Origin: Nocardioides sp. zg-1230
Lineage (GTDB): Bacteria; Actinomycetota; Actinomycetes; Propionibacteriales; Nocardioidaceae
Length of the DNA: 64,000 nucleotides
Reading direction: 5' to 3'
NCBI RefSeq assembly: GCF_013155335.1
Contig: NZ_JABJQZ010000005.1
Location: forward strand, 62,001-126,000
Part shown: one piece after another, positions 7,639 to 15,145 of the stretch
Layout of the letters: every line of letters begins with the position of its first letter
How positions within the stretch are numbered: position 1 is the first letter of the stretch
The notes under the pieces: generated by a model
What the model saw: only the letters and a program-made list of their open reading frames with translations
Database searches by the model: none
What the model was told of the DNA's origin: nothing
Program-made: the position numbers and the translations under genes

Positions 7639-9171
7639 TCAGGAGCCCGGGCGCGGGACGTGGATGTCGTACTGCGCGAGCTTGCGGTAGACCGTGGCCC
7701 GGCTCATCCCGAGCTCCACGGCCGCCTCCTGCATCGAGGTGCCGGGGCGGGTGAGGACCCGGACGATCTCGTCGCGCTCGAAGGCCTCGATCCGGGTCAG
7801 CCGACGCGTGCTGCCCGACAGCACGTCGGCGGGGAGGTGGCGTACGTCGAGCGTGTCGGTGCGCCGCGCCGCCTGCGTCACCGCGTCGACGAGCTGGCGC
7901 ACGTTGCCGGGCCACCCGCAGCCGGTGAGGGCGGTCTGGGCGGAGGGAGTGACGGTGACGACGCGGCCCCGGGTGCGGCGAGCGACGTGGTGGGCGAGCG
8001 GCATGACGTCCTCGGTGCGCTCGCGCAGCGCAGGTACGGCGACCACGGTGTCGACCAGCGGAGCGAGGGCCGCCGGGATCGCCTCGAACGAGCCGGCCGT
8101 GACGCAGAAGGGGACCTGGGTGCCCGCGGTCGAGCGCACGCGCGCCTGCAGGACGAGGTCGCGGATGTGCTCGGCGACCCAGGCGGGCAGCCGGTCGACG
8201 TCGCGCACCAGGATCCCGGTGTCGGGCTTGCCGAGCTCGGGCGTCCAGAGCCCGATCCAGGCCTCGCTGTCCTGGGGTGCGGGCGGGGAGGCGGCGAGGA
8301 TGCGCTCGCGGGGGTACTCGCGCCGCATCGCCTGGGCGAGCGCCGTGGCGCGGCCCGACCCCTCCTCGCCGACCGCGGCGACGATGCGGCCGTCCGCGAT
8401 CGCCGCCCGGGCGCGGCCGACCGCGTCGGTCCACCCCGGGCCCAGCTCGGCGAGGGTGCCCGACCCCGGCTCGAGCCGAGGCGTCTCGACGCGGAAGACC
8501 TCACCGCGCTGGGCCGGCCGGGGGCGCTGACCTCGGGAGCGCGCCAGCATGAGCGCGGAGGTGTTGCTCGCGGCCGACTGGGCGAGCGCGAGCAGCAGGT
8601 CGCTCGACTGGGTCGACCAGGTCGTGAGGTTGACGCACCCCTCGAGCTGGCCGGTGAGCGGGTCGAGGACCGGTACCGCGGCGCAGGTGTAGGTGCAGAG
8701 GCTGAGGGCGTAGTGCTCGTCGGCGCGGACGACCGTGGGCACCCGGTCGGCGATCGCGAGGCCGAGGCCGTTGGTGCCGACCGTGCGCTCGGCGTAGGCG
8801 AAACCGGGTGCGAGGTGCACCTTGTCGAGCGCGCGCAGCAGCGAGGAGTCACCGCTCATCCGGTTGAGCACGAGGCCGTCGGCGTCGGTGAGCATGAGCG
8901 AGACGGGCTCGTTGGCCAAGGTCTGGTGCAGCCCGGCGAGCACCTCCCGACCGCACTCGAAGAAGAGGGACTCGTCGTTGAGGGTGCCGACGAAGGAGGG
9001 CTCGATGTCGTCCAGTGGTACGCCGTAGTCCTGGCTGCGCTGCCACGACGCGACCAGCCGCCCGGGCAGGTGGTCCGCGTCGCTGCTCACCAGGCCTCCG
9101 GGCAGGGTGCGTTGCAGCTCGCGATGGCGGCGTGCGCGCTCGGGGAGGCCGAGGTCGGCCACGGTGACCAC
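7639..9171 (-). CDS. AcoR/MimR-type GAF-AAA-Fis transcriptional activator
   Basis: The 510-residue protein has an N-terminal GAF-containing sensor region (about residues 70-210), a reduced AAA-like central region (about 240-430) and a C-terminal Fis-type HTH (TSMQEAAVELGMSRATVYRK, about 479-498). It belongs to the family of AcoR/MimR regulators. The nucleotide site is degenerate: the Walker A region reads GEEGSGRAT (268-276), Arg replacing Lys, and I see no GAFTGA loop, so contact with sigma-54 is not expected. The start is GTG with an AAGGGGG site. It is divergent from the amidohydrolase-led operon, like mimR beside the mim genes, and two palindromes lie in the shared intergenic region. Confidence 0.85.
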   Translation of the reverse strand: MVTVADLGLPERARRHRELQRTLPGGLVSSDADHLPGRLVASWQRSQDYGVPLDDIEPSFVGTLNDESLFFECGREVLAGLHQTLANEPVSLMLTDADGLVLNRMSGDSSLLRALDKVHLAPGFAYAERTVGTNGLGLAIADRVPTVVRADEHYALSLCTYTCAAVPVLDPLTGQLEGCVNLTTWSTQSSDLLLALAQSAASNTSALMLARSRGQRPRPAQRGEVFRVETPRLEPGSGTLAELGPGWTDAVGRARAAIADGRIVAAVGEEGSGRATALAQAMRREYPRERILAASPPAPQDSEAWIGLWTPELGKPDTGILVRDVDRLPAWVAEHIRDLVLQARVRSTAGTQVPFCVTAGSFEAIPAALAPLVDTVVAVPALRERTEDVMPLAHHVARRTRGRVVTVTPSAQTALTGCGWPGNVRQLVDAVTQAARRTDTLDVRHLPADVLSGSTRRLTRIEAFERDEIVRVLTRPGTSMQEAAVELGMSRATVYRKLAQYDIHVPRPGS

Positions 9172-9201
9172 CCCCCTTCGGGATGTGACCGACGTTACAT
9201 C

Positions 9202-9217
9202 CGGACCCGGAGGTCCG
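9202..9217. promoter_or_regulatory. Small inverted repeat upstream of the AcoR-like gene
   Basis: CGGACC and GGTCCG form a perfect 6-bp inverted repeat with a 4-base loop between the regulator start and the two palindromic operators. It could be a leader stem of the regulator transcript or a minor binding site. Nothing else supports a role. Confidence 0.25.
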
Positions 9218-9228
9218 CTCCCGGTCGG

Positions 9229-9268
9229 CGTCTCAAATTGAGACGACTCCGGATCTCACATTGAGACG
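9229..9268. promoter_or_regulatory. Tandem palindromic operators in the regulator/operon intergenic region
   Basis: Site 1 (9229-9245) is the perfect 17-bp palindrome CGTCTCAAATTGAGACG centred on A9237. Site 2 (9252-9268), GATCTCACATTGAGACG, matches it at 14 of 17 positions and is centred 23 bp away, about two helical turns. They lie 58-81 bases from the regulator start and about 98-137 bases upstream of the amidohydrolase ATG. This is the arrangement expected for dimer-binding sites of the adjacent Fis-type regulator. Confidence 0.7.
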
Positions 9269-9365
9269 CCGCGGCCGGTCGTACGCCGGACGACCGGGCC
9301 TAGCGTCCGAAGGCATCGCACCGTGACGACCGTCACCCGAGACCGCCCACCGAACCGGAGGCCCC

Positions 9366-10418
9366 ATGTACACCAAGGACGGCGAGAGCTACTTCATCGT
9401 CGACGCCCACGTCGCCCTGTGGGACGCGCGGCCCGAGAACGTGAAGAACATCCACGGCCAGCAGTTCATCGACTGCTTCTACGACTACCACCGCAACCTC
9501 TCGCCCGAGTCGGAGGTGTGGACCAAGGAGGACTACCTCTACCAGGGCGGTGAGCGGCTGATGAAGGACCTGTTCGAGGACGGCTACGTCGACCACGCGG
9601 TCTTCCAGCCGGCCTACCTCGGCGAGTTCTACAACACCGGCTTCGGGCAGACCGAGGAGGCGTTCGCCCTCGCGCAGGCCAACCCCGGCAAGCTGACGTA
9701 CAACCACAACTTCGACCCGCGCAACGGCGAGGCCGGCCTCGACCAGCTTCGTGCGGACGCCGAGCGCTTCGGCCTCAAGGGCGTCAAGCTCTACACCGCC
9801 GAGTGGCACGGCGACTCGCGCGGCTGGCGCCTCGACGACCCGTGGGCCTATCGCTACTTCGAGGCCTGTCGCGAGCTCGGGATCACCAACATCCACATCC
9901 ACAAGGGCCCCACCATCAGGCCCCTCGACCGCGACGCCTTCGACGTCGCCGACGTCGACCACGTGGCCACCGACTTCACCGACCTCGACTTCGTGGTCGA
10001 GCACTGCGGCCTCCCGAGGCTGGAGGACTTCTGCTGGATCGCCACGCAGGAGCCCAACGTGCACGCCGGGCTGGCCGTGGCGATGCCCTTCATCCACACC
10101 CGGCCGCGCTACTTCGCCCAGATCATCGGCGAGCTCCTCTACTGGGTCGGCGAGGACCGCATCCAGTTCTCCTCCGACTACGCGCTCTGGACGCCGCGTT
10201 GGCTCATCGAGCAGTTCGTCGACTTCCAGATCCCGGAGGACCTCACCGAGTACGCCCCGATCACCACCGCGCAGAAGAAGAAGATCCTCGGCCTCAACGC
10301 CGCCGAGATGTACGACGTCGAGGTGCCCGTCGAGCTCCGGCTCCCCGAGGCCGACGAGACCGAGACCGGCCCGCGCCAGCCCGACGCCGCCGACATCGGC
10401 GCCATGGCGGCGGTGTGA
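9366..10418 (+). CDS. Amidohydrolase of the propane-monooxygenase (mim/prm) accessory type
   Basis: The 350-residue protein belongs to the amidohydrolase_2 family and, from memory of the family, closely resembles the amidohydrolase that follows mimABCD/prmABCD in alkane-oxidising actinobacteria. Blocks include NVKNIHGQQFIDCFYDYHRN, KGVKLYTAEWHGDSRGW, NIHIHKGPTIRPLDRDAF, VEHCGLPRLEDFCW and RIQFSSDYALWTP. The usual N-terminal HxH reads HVA (VDAHVALWD), so the metal site is not canonical. A GGAG site precedes the ATG. It heads an operon continuing two bases later with the DUF59 gene. In the known clusters its homologue accompanies monooxygenase maturation or activity; no reaction is proven here. 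Confidence 0.85.
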   Translation: MYTKDGESYFIVDAHVALWDARPENVKNIHGQQFIDCFYDYHRNLSPESEVWTKEDYLYQGGERLMKDLFEDGYVDHAVFQPAYLGEFYNTGFGQTEEAFALAQANPGKLTYNHNFDPRNGEAGLDQLRADAERFGLKGVKLYTAEWHGDSRGWRLDDPWAYRYFEACRELGITNIHIHKGPTIRPLDRDAFDVADVDHVATDFTDLDFVVEHCGLPRLEDFCWIATQEPNVHAGLAVAMPFIHTRPRYFAQIIGELLYWVGEDRIQFSSDYALWTPRWLIEQFVDFQIPEDLTEYAPITTAQKKKILGLNAAEMYDVEVPVELRLPEADETETGPRQPDAADIGAMAAV

Positions 10419-10420
10419 CG

Positions 10421-11236
10421 ATGACGCTCACCGCCACGTCGCCGGCCGCCAGGCGCACCGTCGGCTCCCGCGCGGACGACGTACGACGCGCGCTGTCCGC
10501 GGTGATGGACCCCGAGCTCGACGAGCCCATCACCGACCTCGGCTTCGTCAGGTCCGTCGCGATCGACGAGGCAGCGGTGGAGGTGCACCTGCGCCTGCCG
10601 ACGTCGTTCTGCTCGCCCAACTTCGCCTACCTGATGGCCTCCGACAGCAAGGACGTCCTCACCGCGCTGCCGTGGACGCGGCGGGTGGTCGTGCAGCTCG
10701 ACGACCACCACGACTCCGACAAGATCAACGCCGGGCTCGCCGCCGACGCCGGCTACCGCGGGACCTTCGGGCACGAGGCCGAGCGCGACCTCGAGGAGCT
10801 GCGGGAGACGTTCCGCCGCAAGGCCCACACCGCTGCGATGGAGCGCTGCCTGACGGCGTGGCTGAGGGCGGAGCCGGACCGCCCCCTCGACGCCCTGGGC
10901 CAGGTCGTCCTGGACGACCTGCCTCGAGATGCGCAAACCGACGCACTGCTGAGGCGCCGCGAGGCGCTGGGACTGCCCCTGGCGGGCACGTCCGCGGTGC
11001 TGGTGGACCACCTCGGCGCCCGGCCCGACGACGTACCGATGGCGCTGCGCCGGGCGCGGTCCACCCGCATCTCGATCGACGGCAACGCGCACTTCTGCCG
11101 CGGCCTGCTGCGGACCCGCTACCCCGGGTCGGAGGACGACCAGGTGCACCGCTCCGAGGGCGCCGAGCCCGCGGACGCGTCCTACGACCCGACCTTCATC
11201 CCCCTGACCGCCCTGACGAAGGAGCACTCCCGATGA
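10421..11236 (+). CDS. DUF59/MIP18-type iron-sulfur assembly-like protein of mim/prm clusters
   Basis: The 271-residue product starts two bases after the amidohydrolase stop. Its N-terminal third is a DUF59 (MIP18/PaaD-like) domain: ALSAVMDPELDEPITDLGFV, followed by a conserved Cys in PTSFCSPNFAYLMA. The remaining two thirds (FRRKAHTAAMERCL, STRISIDGNAHFCRGLL) have no recognised function. In propane-monooxygenase clusters a protein of this architecture sits between the amidohydrolase and the alcohol dehydrogenase, where a role in metal-centre assembly is often suggested. Its 3' end overlaps the dehydrogenase start (ATGA). Confidence 0.78.
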   Translation: MTLTATSPAARRTVGSRADDVRRALSAVMDPELDEPITDLGFVRSVAIDEAAVEVHLRLPTSFCSPNFAYLMASDSKDVLTALPWTRRVVVQLDDHHDSDKINAGLAADAGYRGTFGHEAERDLEELRETFRRKAHTAAMERCLTAWLRAEPDRPLDALGQVVLDDLPRDAQTDALLRRREALGLPLAGTSAVLVDHLGARPDDVPMALRRARSTRISIDGNAHFCRGLLRTRYPGSEDDQVHRSEGAEPADASYDPTFIPLTALTKEHSR

Positions 11237-12267
11237 GCACCATGCGAGCCGTCCAGGTCGTCGGCTACCACCAGGACCTCGAGATGACCGAGGTCGACGT
11301 CCCCGAGGCCACCGGCCCCTTCGACGTCGTCGTCCGCATCGGCGGGGCAGGCGTGTGCCGCACCGACCTCCACATCCTCGAGGGGCAGTGGGAGGAGAAG
11401 TCCGGCGTCACGCTGCCCTACACGATCGGTCACGAGAACGCCGGCTGGGTGCACGCCGTCGGGTCGGCGGTCACCAACGTCCGCGAGGGCGACACGGTGA
11501 TCGTGCACCCGCTCATCACGTGCGGGCTGTGCCGCGCCTGCCGCACCGGCGACGACGTGCACTGCGAGGACAACCAGTTCCCGGGCATCAACGCGAACGG
11601 CGGGTACGCCGAGTACCTGAAGACGTCGGCGCGAAGCGTCGTCCCCATCGACGACTCCCTGGAGCCAGCGGACGTCGCGGCGCTCGCCGACGCCGGCCTG
11701 ACGGCGTACCACGCGGCGGCGAAGGCGGCGAGGCGGCTGACCCCGCGTGACACCTGCGTCGTCATCGGCGCCGGCGGCCTCGGCCACATCGGCATCCAGG
11801 TGCTCAAGGCGCTCTCGCCGGCACAGCTCGTCGTCGTGGACCGCAACCCCGAGGCGCTCAAGCTCGCGCTGTCGATCGGCGCCGACCACGGCGTCGTCGC
11901 AGAGGGTCGGCAGGTCGAGGAGGTCCTCGACATCACCAAGGGCCTGGGCGCCGAGGTGGTCGTCGACTTCGTCGGCGAGGGCGGCTCGACCGCCCAGGGG
12001 CTGGCAATGACCCGGCAGGCAGGTGACTACCACGTCGTCGGCTACGGCGAGGACGTCGTCGTACCGACCATCGACCTGATCTCGGCCGAGAAGAACATCA
12101 TCGGCAACCTCGTGGGCTCCTACAACGACCTCTGCGACCTGATGGCGCTGGCCGCCCGGGGCGCGGTGACGCTCCACACGCAGAAGTACGCGCTCGACGA
12201 CTTCCAGACCGCCATCTCCGACCTCGACGCCGGCCGGGTCCGCGGCCGCGCGATCCTCATCCCCTAG
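11233..12267 (+). CDS. Zinc-dependent medium-chain alcohol dehydrogenase (NAD-dependent)
   Basis: The 344-residue protein is a complete zinc alcohol dehydrogenase. It shows the catalytic-zinc Cys (GVCRTDLHILEGQW), the GHE motif (TIGHENAGWV), the four-Cys structural zinc loop (CGLCRACRTGDDVHC) and the Rossmann motif GAGGLGHIG followed by VVVDRNPEAL. By context it would oxidise a short-chain alcohol, such as the product of an alkane monooxygenase. It is coupled to the DUF59 gene by a 4-nt ATGA overlap and followed 8 bases later by the DUF1097 gene. Confidence 0.92.
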   Translation: MSTMRAVQVVGYHQDLEMTEVDVPEATGPFDVVVRIGGAGVCRTDLHILEGQWEEKSGVTLPYTIGHENAGWVHAVGSAVTNVREGDTVIVHPLITCGLCRACRTGDDVHCEDNQFPGINANGGYAEYLKTSARSVVPIDDSLEPADVAALADAGLTAYHAAAKAARRLTPRDTCVVIGAGGLGHIGIQVLKALSPAQLVVVDRNPEALKLALSIGADHGVVAEGRQVEEVLDITKGLGAEVVVDFVGEGGSTAQGLAMTRQAGDYHVVGYGEDVVVPTIDLISAEKNIIGNLVGSYNDLCDLMALAARGAVTLHTQKYALDDFQTAISDLDAGRVRGRAILIP

Positions 12268-12275
12268 GAGCACCC

Positions 12276-12779
12276 GTGACCGCCATCAAGCCCTTGCTGG
12301 GCATCGGAATCTCCGTCGGCGTGCTCGCCGGCGTGTGGACCTTCGCCAGCGTCGAGCTCACCTTGATCACCTGGGTCGCGTTCGTCGCCTGGGCCTGCTT
12401 CTTCGCCGCCGGGGGCGGCACCACCGGCCTCGCCAAGGGGCTCGCCGCGAACCTGGCCGGGGTCTTCTGGGGCTGGGTGATCAGTCAGGGCCTGGAGGAC
12501 GTCAGCGGCTCCACCCTCGCGCTCGCGCTCATGGTGACCGTCGTCGGGTTCGTCCTGTGCGTCGAGGCCGCGCTCCCGCTCCTGTCGTTCATCCCCGGCG
12601 GCTTCGCCGGGACGGCCGTCTTCTTCGGCACCGGGTTCGACCTCGGCGGCGTGCTCGTCGCGGTCGTCGCCGGAGCGCTGCTCGGTATCGTCTCGGAGAA
12701 GCTCGGCGCCGTGCTCCAGTCCGCCATCGACGGACGCTCGCACGCGCCCGCCGCCACGACTGCCACCCCGGCCACCTGA
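12276..12779 (+). CDS. DUF1097-family membrane protein
   Basis: The 167-residue product has five or so hydrophobic segments (GIGISVGVLAGVWTF, WVAFVAWACFFAAGG, GLAANLAGVFWGWV, MVTVVGFVLCVEA, GGVLVAVVAGALLGI) and fits the DUF1097 family, which includes E. coli YcdZ. The start is GTG preceded by AGGAG that overlaps the end of the dehydrogenase gene. Function is unknown; its place in the operon suggests transport or membrane protection related to the alcohol or substrate. Confidence 0.75.
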   Translation: MTAIKPLLGIGISVGVLAGVWTFASVELTLITWVAFVAWACFFAAGGGTTGLAKGLAANLAGVFWGWVISQGLEDVSGSTLALALMVTVVGFVLCVEAALPLLSFIPGGFAGTAVFFGTGFDLGGVLVAVVAGALLGIVSEKLGAVLQSAIDGRSHAPAATTATPAT

Positions 12780-12788
12780 GGAGAGACG

Positions 12789-13112
12789 TTGATCTTCATC
12801 ACCGCGAAGTTCCCCATCAAGCCCGAGCACGCCGACGACTGGCCCGAGCTGTCGCGGGCCTTCACCGAGGCCACGCGTGCGGAGGAGGGCTGCCTGTGGT
12901 TCGAGTGGTCGCGGAGCCTGGAGGACCCCCACGAGTACGTCCTCGTCGAGGCCTTCCGGGACGGCGACGCCGGCGGGGCGCACGTCTCGTCCGACCACTT
13001 CAAGGCGGCCCAGGCCGAGCTCCCGCAGTACCTGGCCCGCACCCCCGACATCGTCAGCACCGAGGTCGACCAGGACGGCTGGAACGAGCTCGGGGAGATG
13101 CAGGTCGGCTGA
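12789..13112 (+). CDS. Antibiotic biosynthesis monooxygenase (ABM)-fold protein, YgiN-like
   Basis: The 107-residue protein has the ABM/quinol-monooxygenase fold signature: MIFITAKFPIKPEHADDW, EEGCLWFEWSRSLEDPHEYVLVEAF, and HVSSDHFKAAQAELPQYL. Such small dimeric alpha/beta-barrel proteins act as cofactor-free oxygenases or in aromatic and quinone metabolism. The start is TTG at 12789 with a GGAGAG site. It is the last gene of the operon and ends 9 bases before the convergent glycosyltransferase. No substrate can be read from the sequence. Confidence 0.8.
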   Translation: MIFITAKFPIKPEHADDWPELSRAFTEATRAEEGCLWFEWSRSLEDPHEYVLVEAFRDGDAGGAHVSSDHFKAAQAELPQYLARTPDIVSTEVDQDGWNELGEMQVG

Positions 13113-13121
13113 CGCGTCGGC

Positions 13122-13835
13122 TCAGGCGCCGAGGCCGTCGAGCTCGGCCAGCTCGTCGAGGTAGTGCGCGAAACCACCCGGTGCGCGGCCGGCGCGCCGT
13201 CCCGAGGTGACCACCGGTACGTCGCCGGTCGCCACGGTCGGTACGCCGGCCCGGCGCATCGCCGCCACCAGCCGCACGTCCTCGTGGGTGTGGAGCGGCA
13301 GGAAGCCGCCCACCGAGCGGTAGGCCTCGAGGGTGAAGCCCAGGTTGGCACCGTGCACGTGGTCGTGACCCTCGGTGCTTGTGTGCCGCTGGTGCCACGC
13401 CGACAGGGCCGCGGGGGACAGGTCTCCCGGTCGTGGCACGACCGTCCCCACGACCAGCGCGAGACCGTCGGCCGCCCGTGCCAGCTGGGCGGTCAACCAA
13501 TGCGGCGGGACGACGCTGTCGGCATCGGTGCTCGCCACCCACAGCGACCCGCTGCCGATCGCCCGTGACCACGCGGCCGCCGCGTGCACGCCTCGCGACC
13601 GGGCAACGCCCACGCAGCCCGCGTCGGTGCTGAGCGCTTCGACGTCGTCGCGCGCGGCCACCACCTCGGCCGAGCCGTCGCGGCACGCGTCGAGCACGAC
13701 GACCACCCGCGTGCGCACCAGGGGATGCGCCGCGTGGACCGCCGTGACGGCGGTCGCGACCGAGTCGAGGCAGGCGGGGAGCAGGGCCTCCTCGTCCCGG
13801 GCAGGTACGACGACCGCGACCGCGTCGAGCTTCAC
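13122..13835 (-). CDS. Glycosyltransferase family 2 protein
   Basis: The 237-residue protein starts at GTG 13835 inside the stop of the preceding gene (GTGA overlap). It has GT-A landmarks: VAVVVPARDEEALLPACLDS, VVVVLDACRDGS, a DxD-like STDADSVVPPHWL and a catalytic HEDVRLVAAM. It lacks membrane segments and is short. A sugar would be transferred from a nucleotide donor, but donor and acceptor are unknown. It is the last gene of a three-gene operon with the PIG-L/methyltransferase fusion and an acyl-CoA dehydrogenase-like protein. Confidence 0.88.
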   Translation of the reverse strand: MKLDAVAVVVPARDEEALLPACLDSVATAVTAVHAAHPLVRTRVVVVLDACRDGSAEVVAARDDVEALSTDAGCVGVARSRGVHAAAAWSRAIGSGSLWVASTDADSVVPPHWLTAQLARAADGLALVVGTVVPRPGDLSPAALSAWHQRHTSTEGHDHVHGANLGFTLEAYRSVGGFLPLHTHEDVRLVAAMRRAGVPTVATGDVPVVTSGRRAGRAPGGFAHYLDELAELDGLGA

Positions 13836-15145
13836 GACGGACGTCCCAGCACGTGCAGGAGGAAGTCGGGCTCCTGGTGCTCGACCAGCACCGGCGCACC
13901 GGTGGCGAGGAACGCGTCGTGCACCGCGGGCCCGGCCAGCGGCCATCCCACCGGCTGGTGGCGCCAGTGGCACAGCAGCAGGTGGCCGTCGTCGGTGAGG
14001 GAGCCGAGGCACAGGCCGACGAGCTCGGTGAGGCCGGCGGGGCTGAGGAAGTAGCCGACCTCGGAGACGGAGACGAGGTCGTAGCGGCCGTGTGGCCACT
14101 CGCCCGGCACCCGCGCGAGCCGGAGCTCGAGGCCGGCAGCGGTCGACGTACGACGACGGGCGAGGCCGAGTGCCGTGGGGCTGCTGTCGACCGCGAGCAG
14201 GCGGTCGCACCGGGTCGCGAGGTCGACGGCGAGCGCCCCGACCGAGCAGCCGACCTCGAGGGCCGACGGGTAGTGCTCGTGCGGCAGGCTCGCCAGGGTG
14301 ACGGCCCGCTTGCGCCGCTCGTAGAGGGACTCGACGTCCCAGGGGTCGTCGCGGTCCTTGTGGACCCGGTCGAGCACGTCGTCGTCGACGTCAGGCCCAC
14401 CGGTCAGGAAGACCTCGAGGTCGCGGTCGACGTGCGCCAGCAGGTCGGGGCCGAGGAGGACCTCGTCGCCGGGCGCCTCGGACAGGGGCCGCACCTGACT
14501 GGCGTGCGCGTCGATCGCTGCCCGCTTCGCCTCGACGGAGCCAGGATCGAGCGGCAGGCAGCGCACGCGCTCGCCGGGCAGGTCGTCCGGCTGGCCCCAG
14601 TGCCAGAGCCAGACGGGGTACTCCCACAGCGTGGCGTCGGTGCGATGGGCGGCGGTGGCGGCCGCCCGTCCGACGGCCTCGTGGTCGGGGTGGCCGTCGC
14701 CCCGCCACGGTGCGCAGAGGAGGACGTCCGCGCCGTCGGTGCCGATGGTCGCCACGAGCGCTGCCACCAGCTCCTCCTCGTGGGCCCCGACGTCGCCGTC
14801 GGGGAGGTCGAGGCACGTGACGCGTGCGTCAGGGGCCAGGAGCCCGATGGCCCGGCGGAGCTCGTCGCGGCGCACCGCTGCGAGCCGATCGGGTGCGTGC
14901 GTGGGGGAGTGCGGGTGCGACGCCTCGCCGGCGGTGGCCGTGACCACCTCGACGCGCCACCCGGCGCGGGCGGCCGCGTGCACCAGCCCGCCGGCGCCGA
15001 GCGTCTCGTCGTCCGGGTGCGCACCTACGACGATCACCCGGTTGCGCGCGGCCGGCAGCTCGAGGATCGGCGCGCTCGTCAAGGTCGGCGTCCACCGTGC
15101 GGCCGGCGTACCGGGTCGGTCGTGGCGGAAGTCGGGTGCCGTCAC
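13832..15145 (-). CDS. Bifunctional PIG-L deacetylase / SAM-dependent methyltransferase
   Basis: The 437-residue protein joins two domains. Residues about 30-230 are a PIG-L (LmbE) zinc deacetylase with GAHPDDETLGAGG and DGHPDHEAVG. Residues about 250-437 are a class I methyltransferase with ALEVGCSVGALAVDLA and YDLVSVSEVGYFLS. PIG-L enzymes remove acetyl groups from N-acetylglucosamine-containing substrates, and the second domain would methylate the product or a partner. GTG start at 15145 overlaps the upstream stop by 4 bases, and its own stop overlaps the GT2 start, so the three proteins are translationally coupled. Confidence 0.9.
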   Translation of the reverse strand: MTAPDFRHDRPGTPAARWTPTLTSAPILELPAARNRVIVVGAHPDDETLGAGGLVHAAARAGWRVEVVTATAGEASHPHSPTHAPDRLAAVRRDELRRAIGLLAPDARVTCLDLPDGDVGAHEEELVAALVATIGTDGADVLLCAPWRGDGHPDHEAVGRAAATAAHRTDATLWEYPVWLWHWGQPDDLPGERVRCLPLDPGSVEAKRAAIDAHASQVRPLSEAPGDEVLLGPDLLAHVDRDLEVFLTGGPDVDDDVLDRVHKDRDDPWDVESLYERRKRAVTLASLPHEHYPSALEVGCSVGALAVDLATRCDRLLAVDSSPTALGLARRRTSTAAGLELRLARVPGEWPHGRYDLVSVSEVGYFLSPAGLTELVGLCLGSLTDDGHLLLCHWRHQPVGWPLAGPAVHDAFLATGAPVLVEHQEPDFLLHVLGRPS

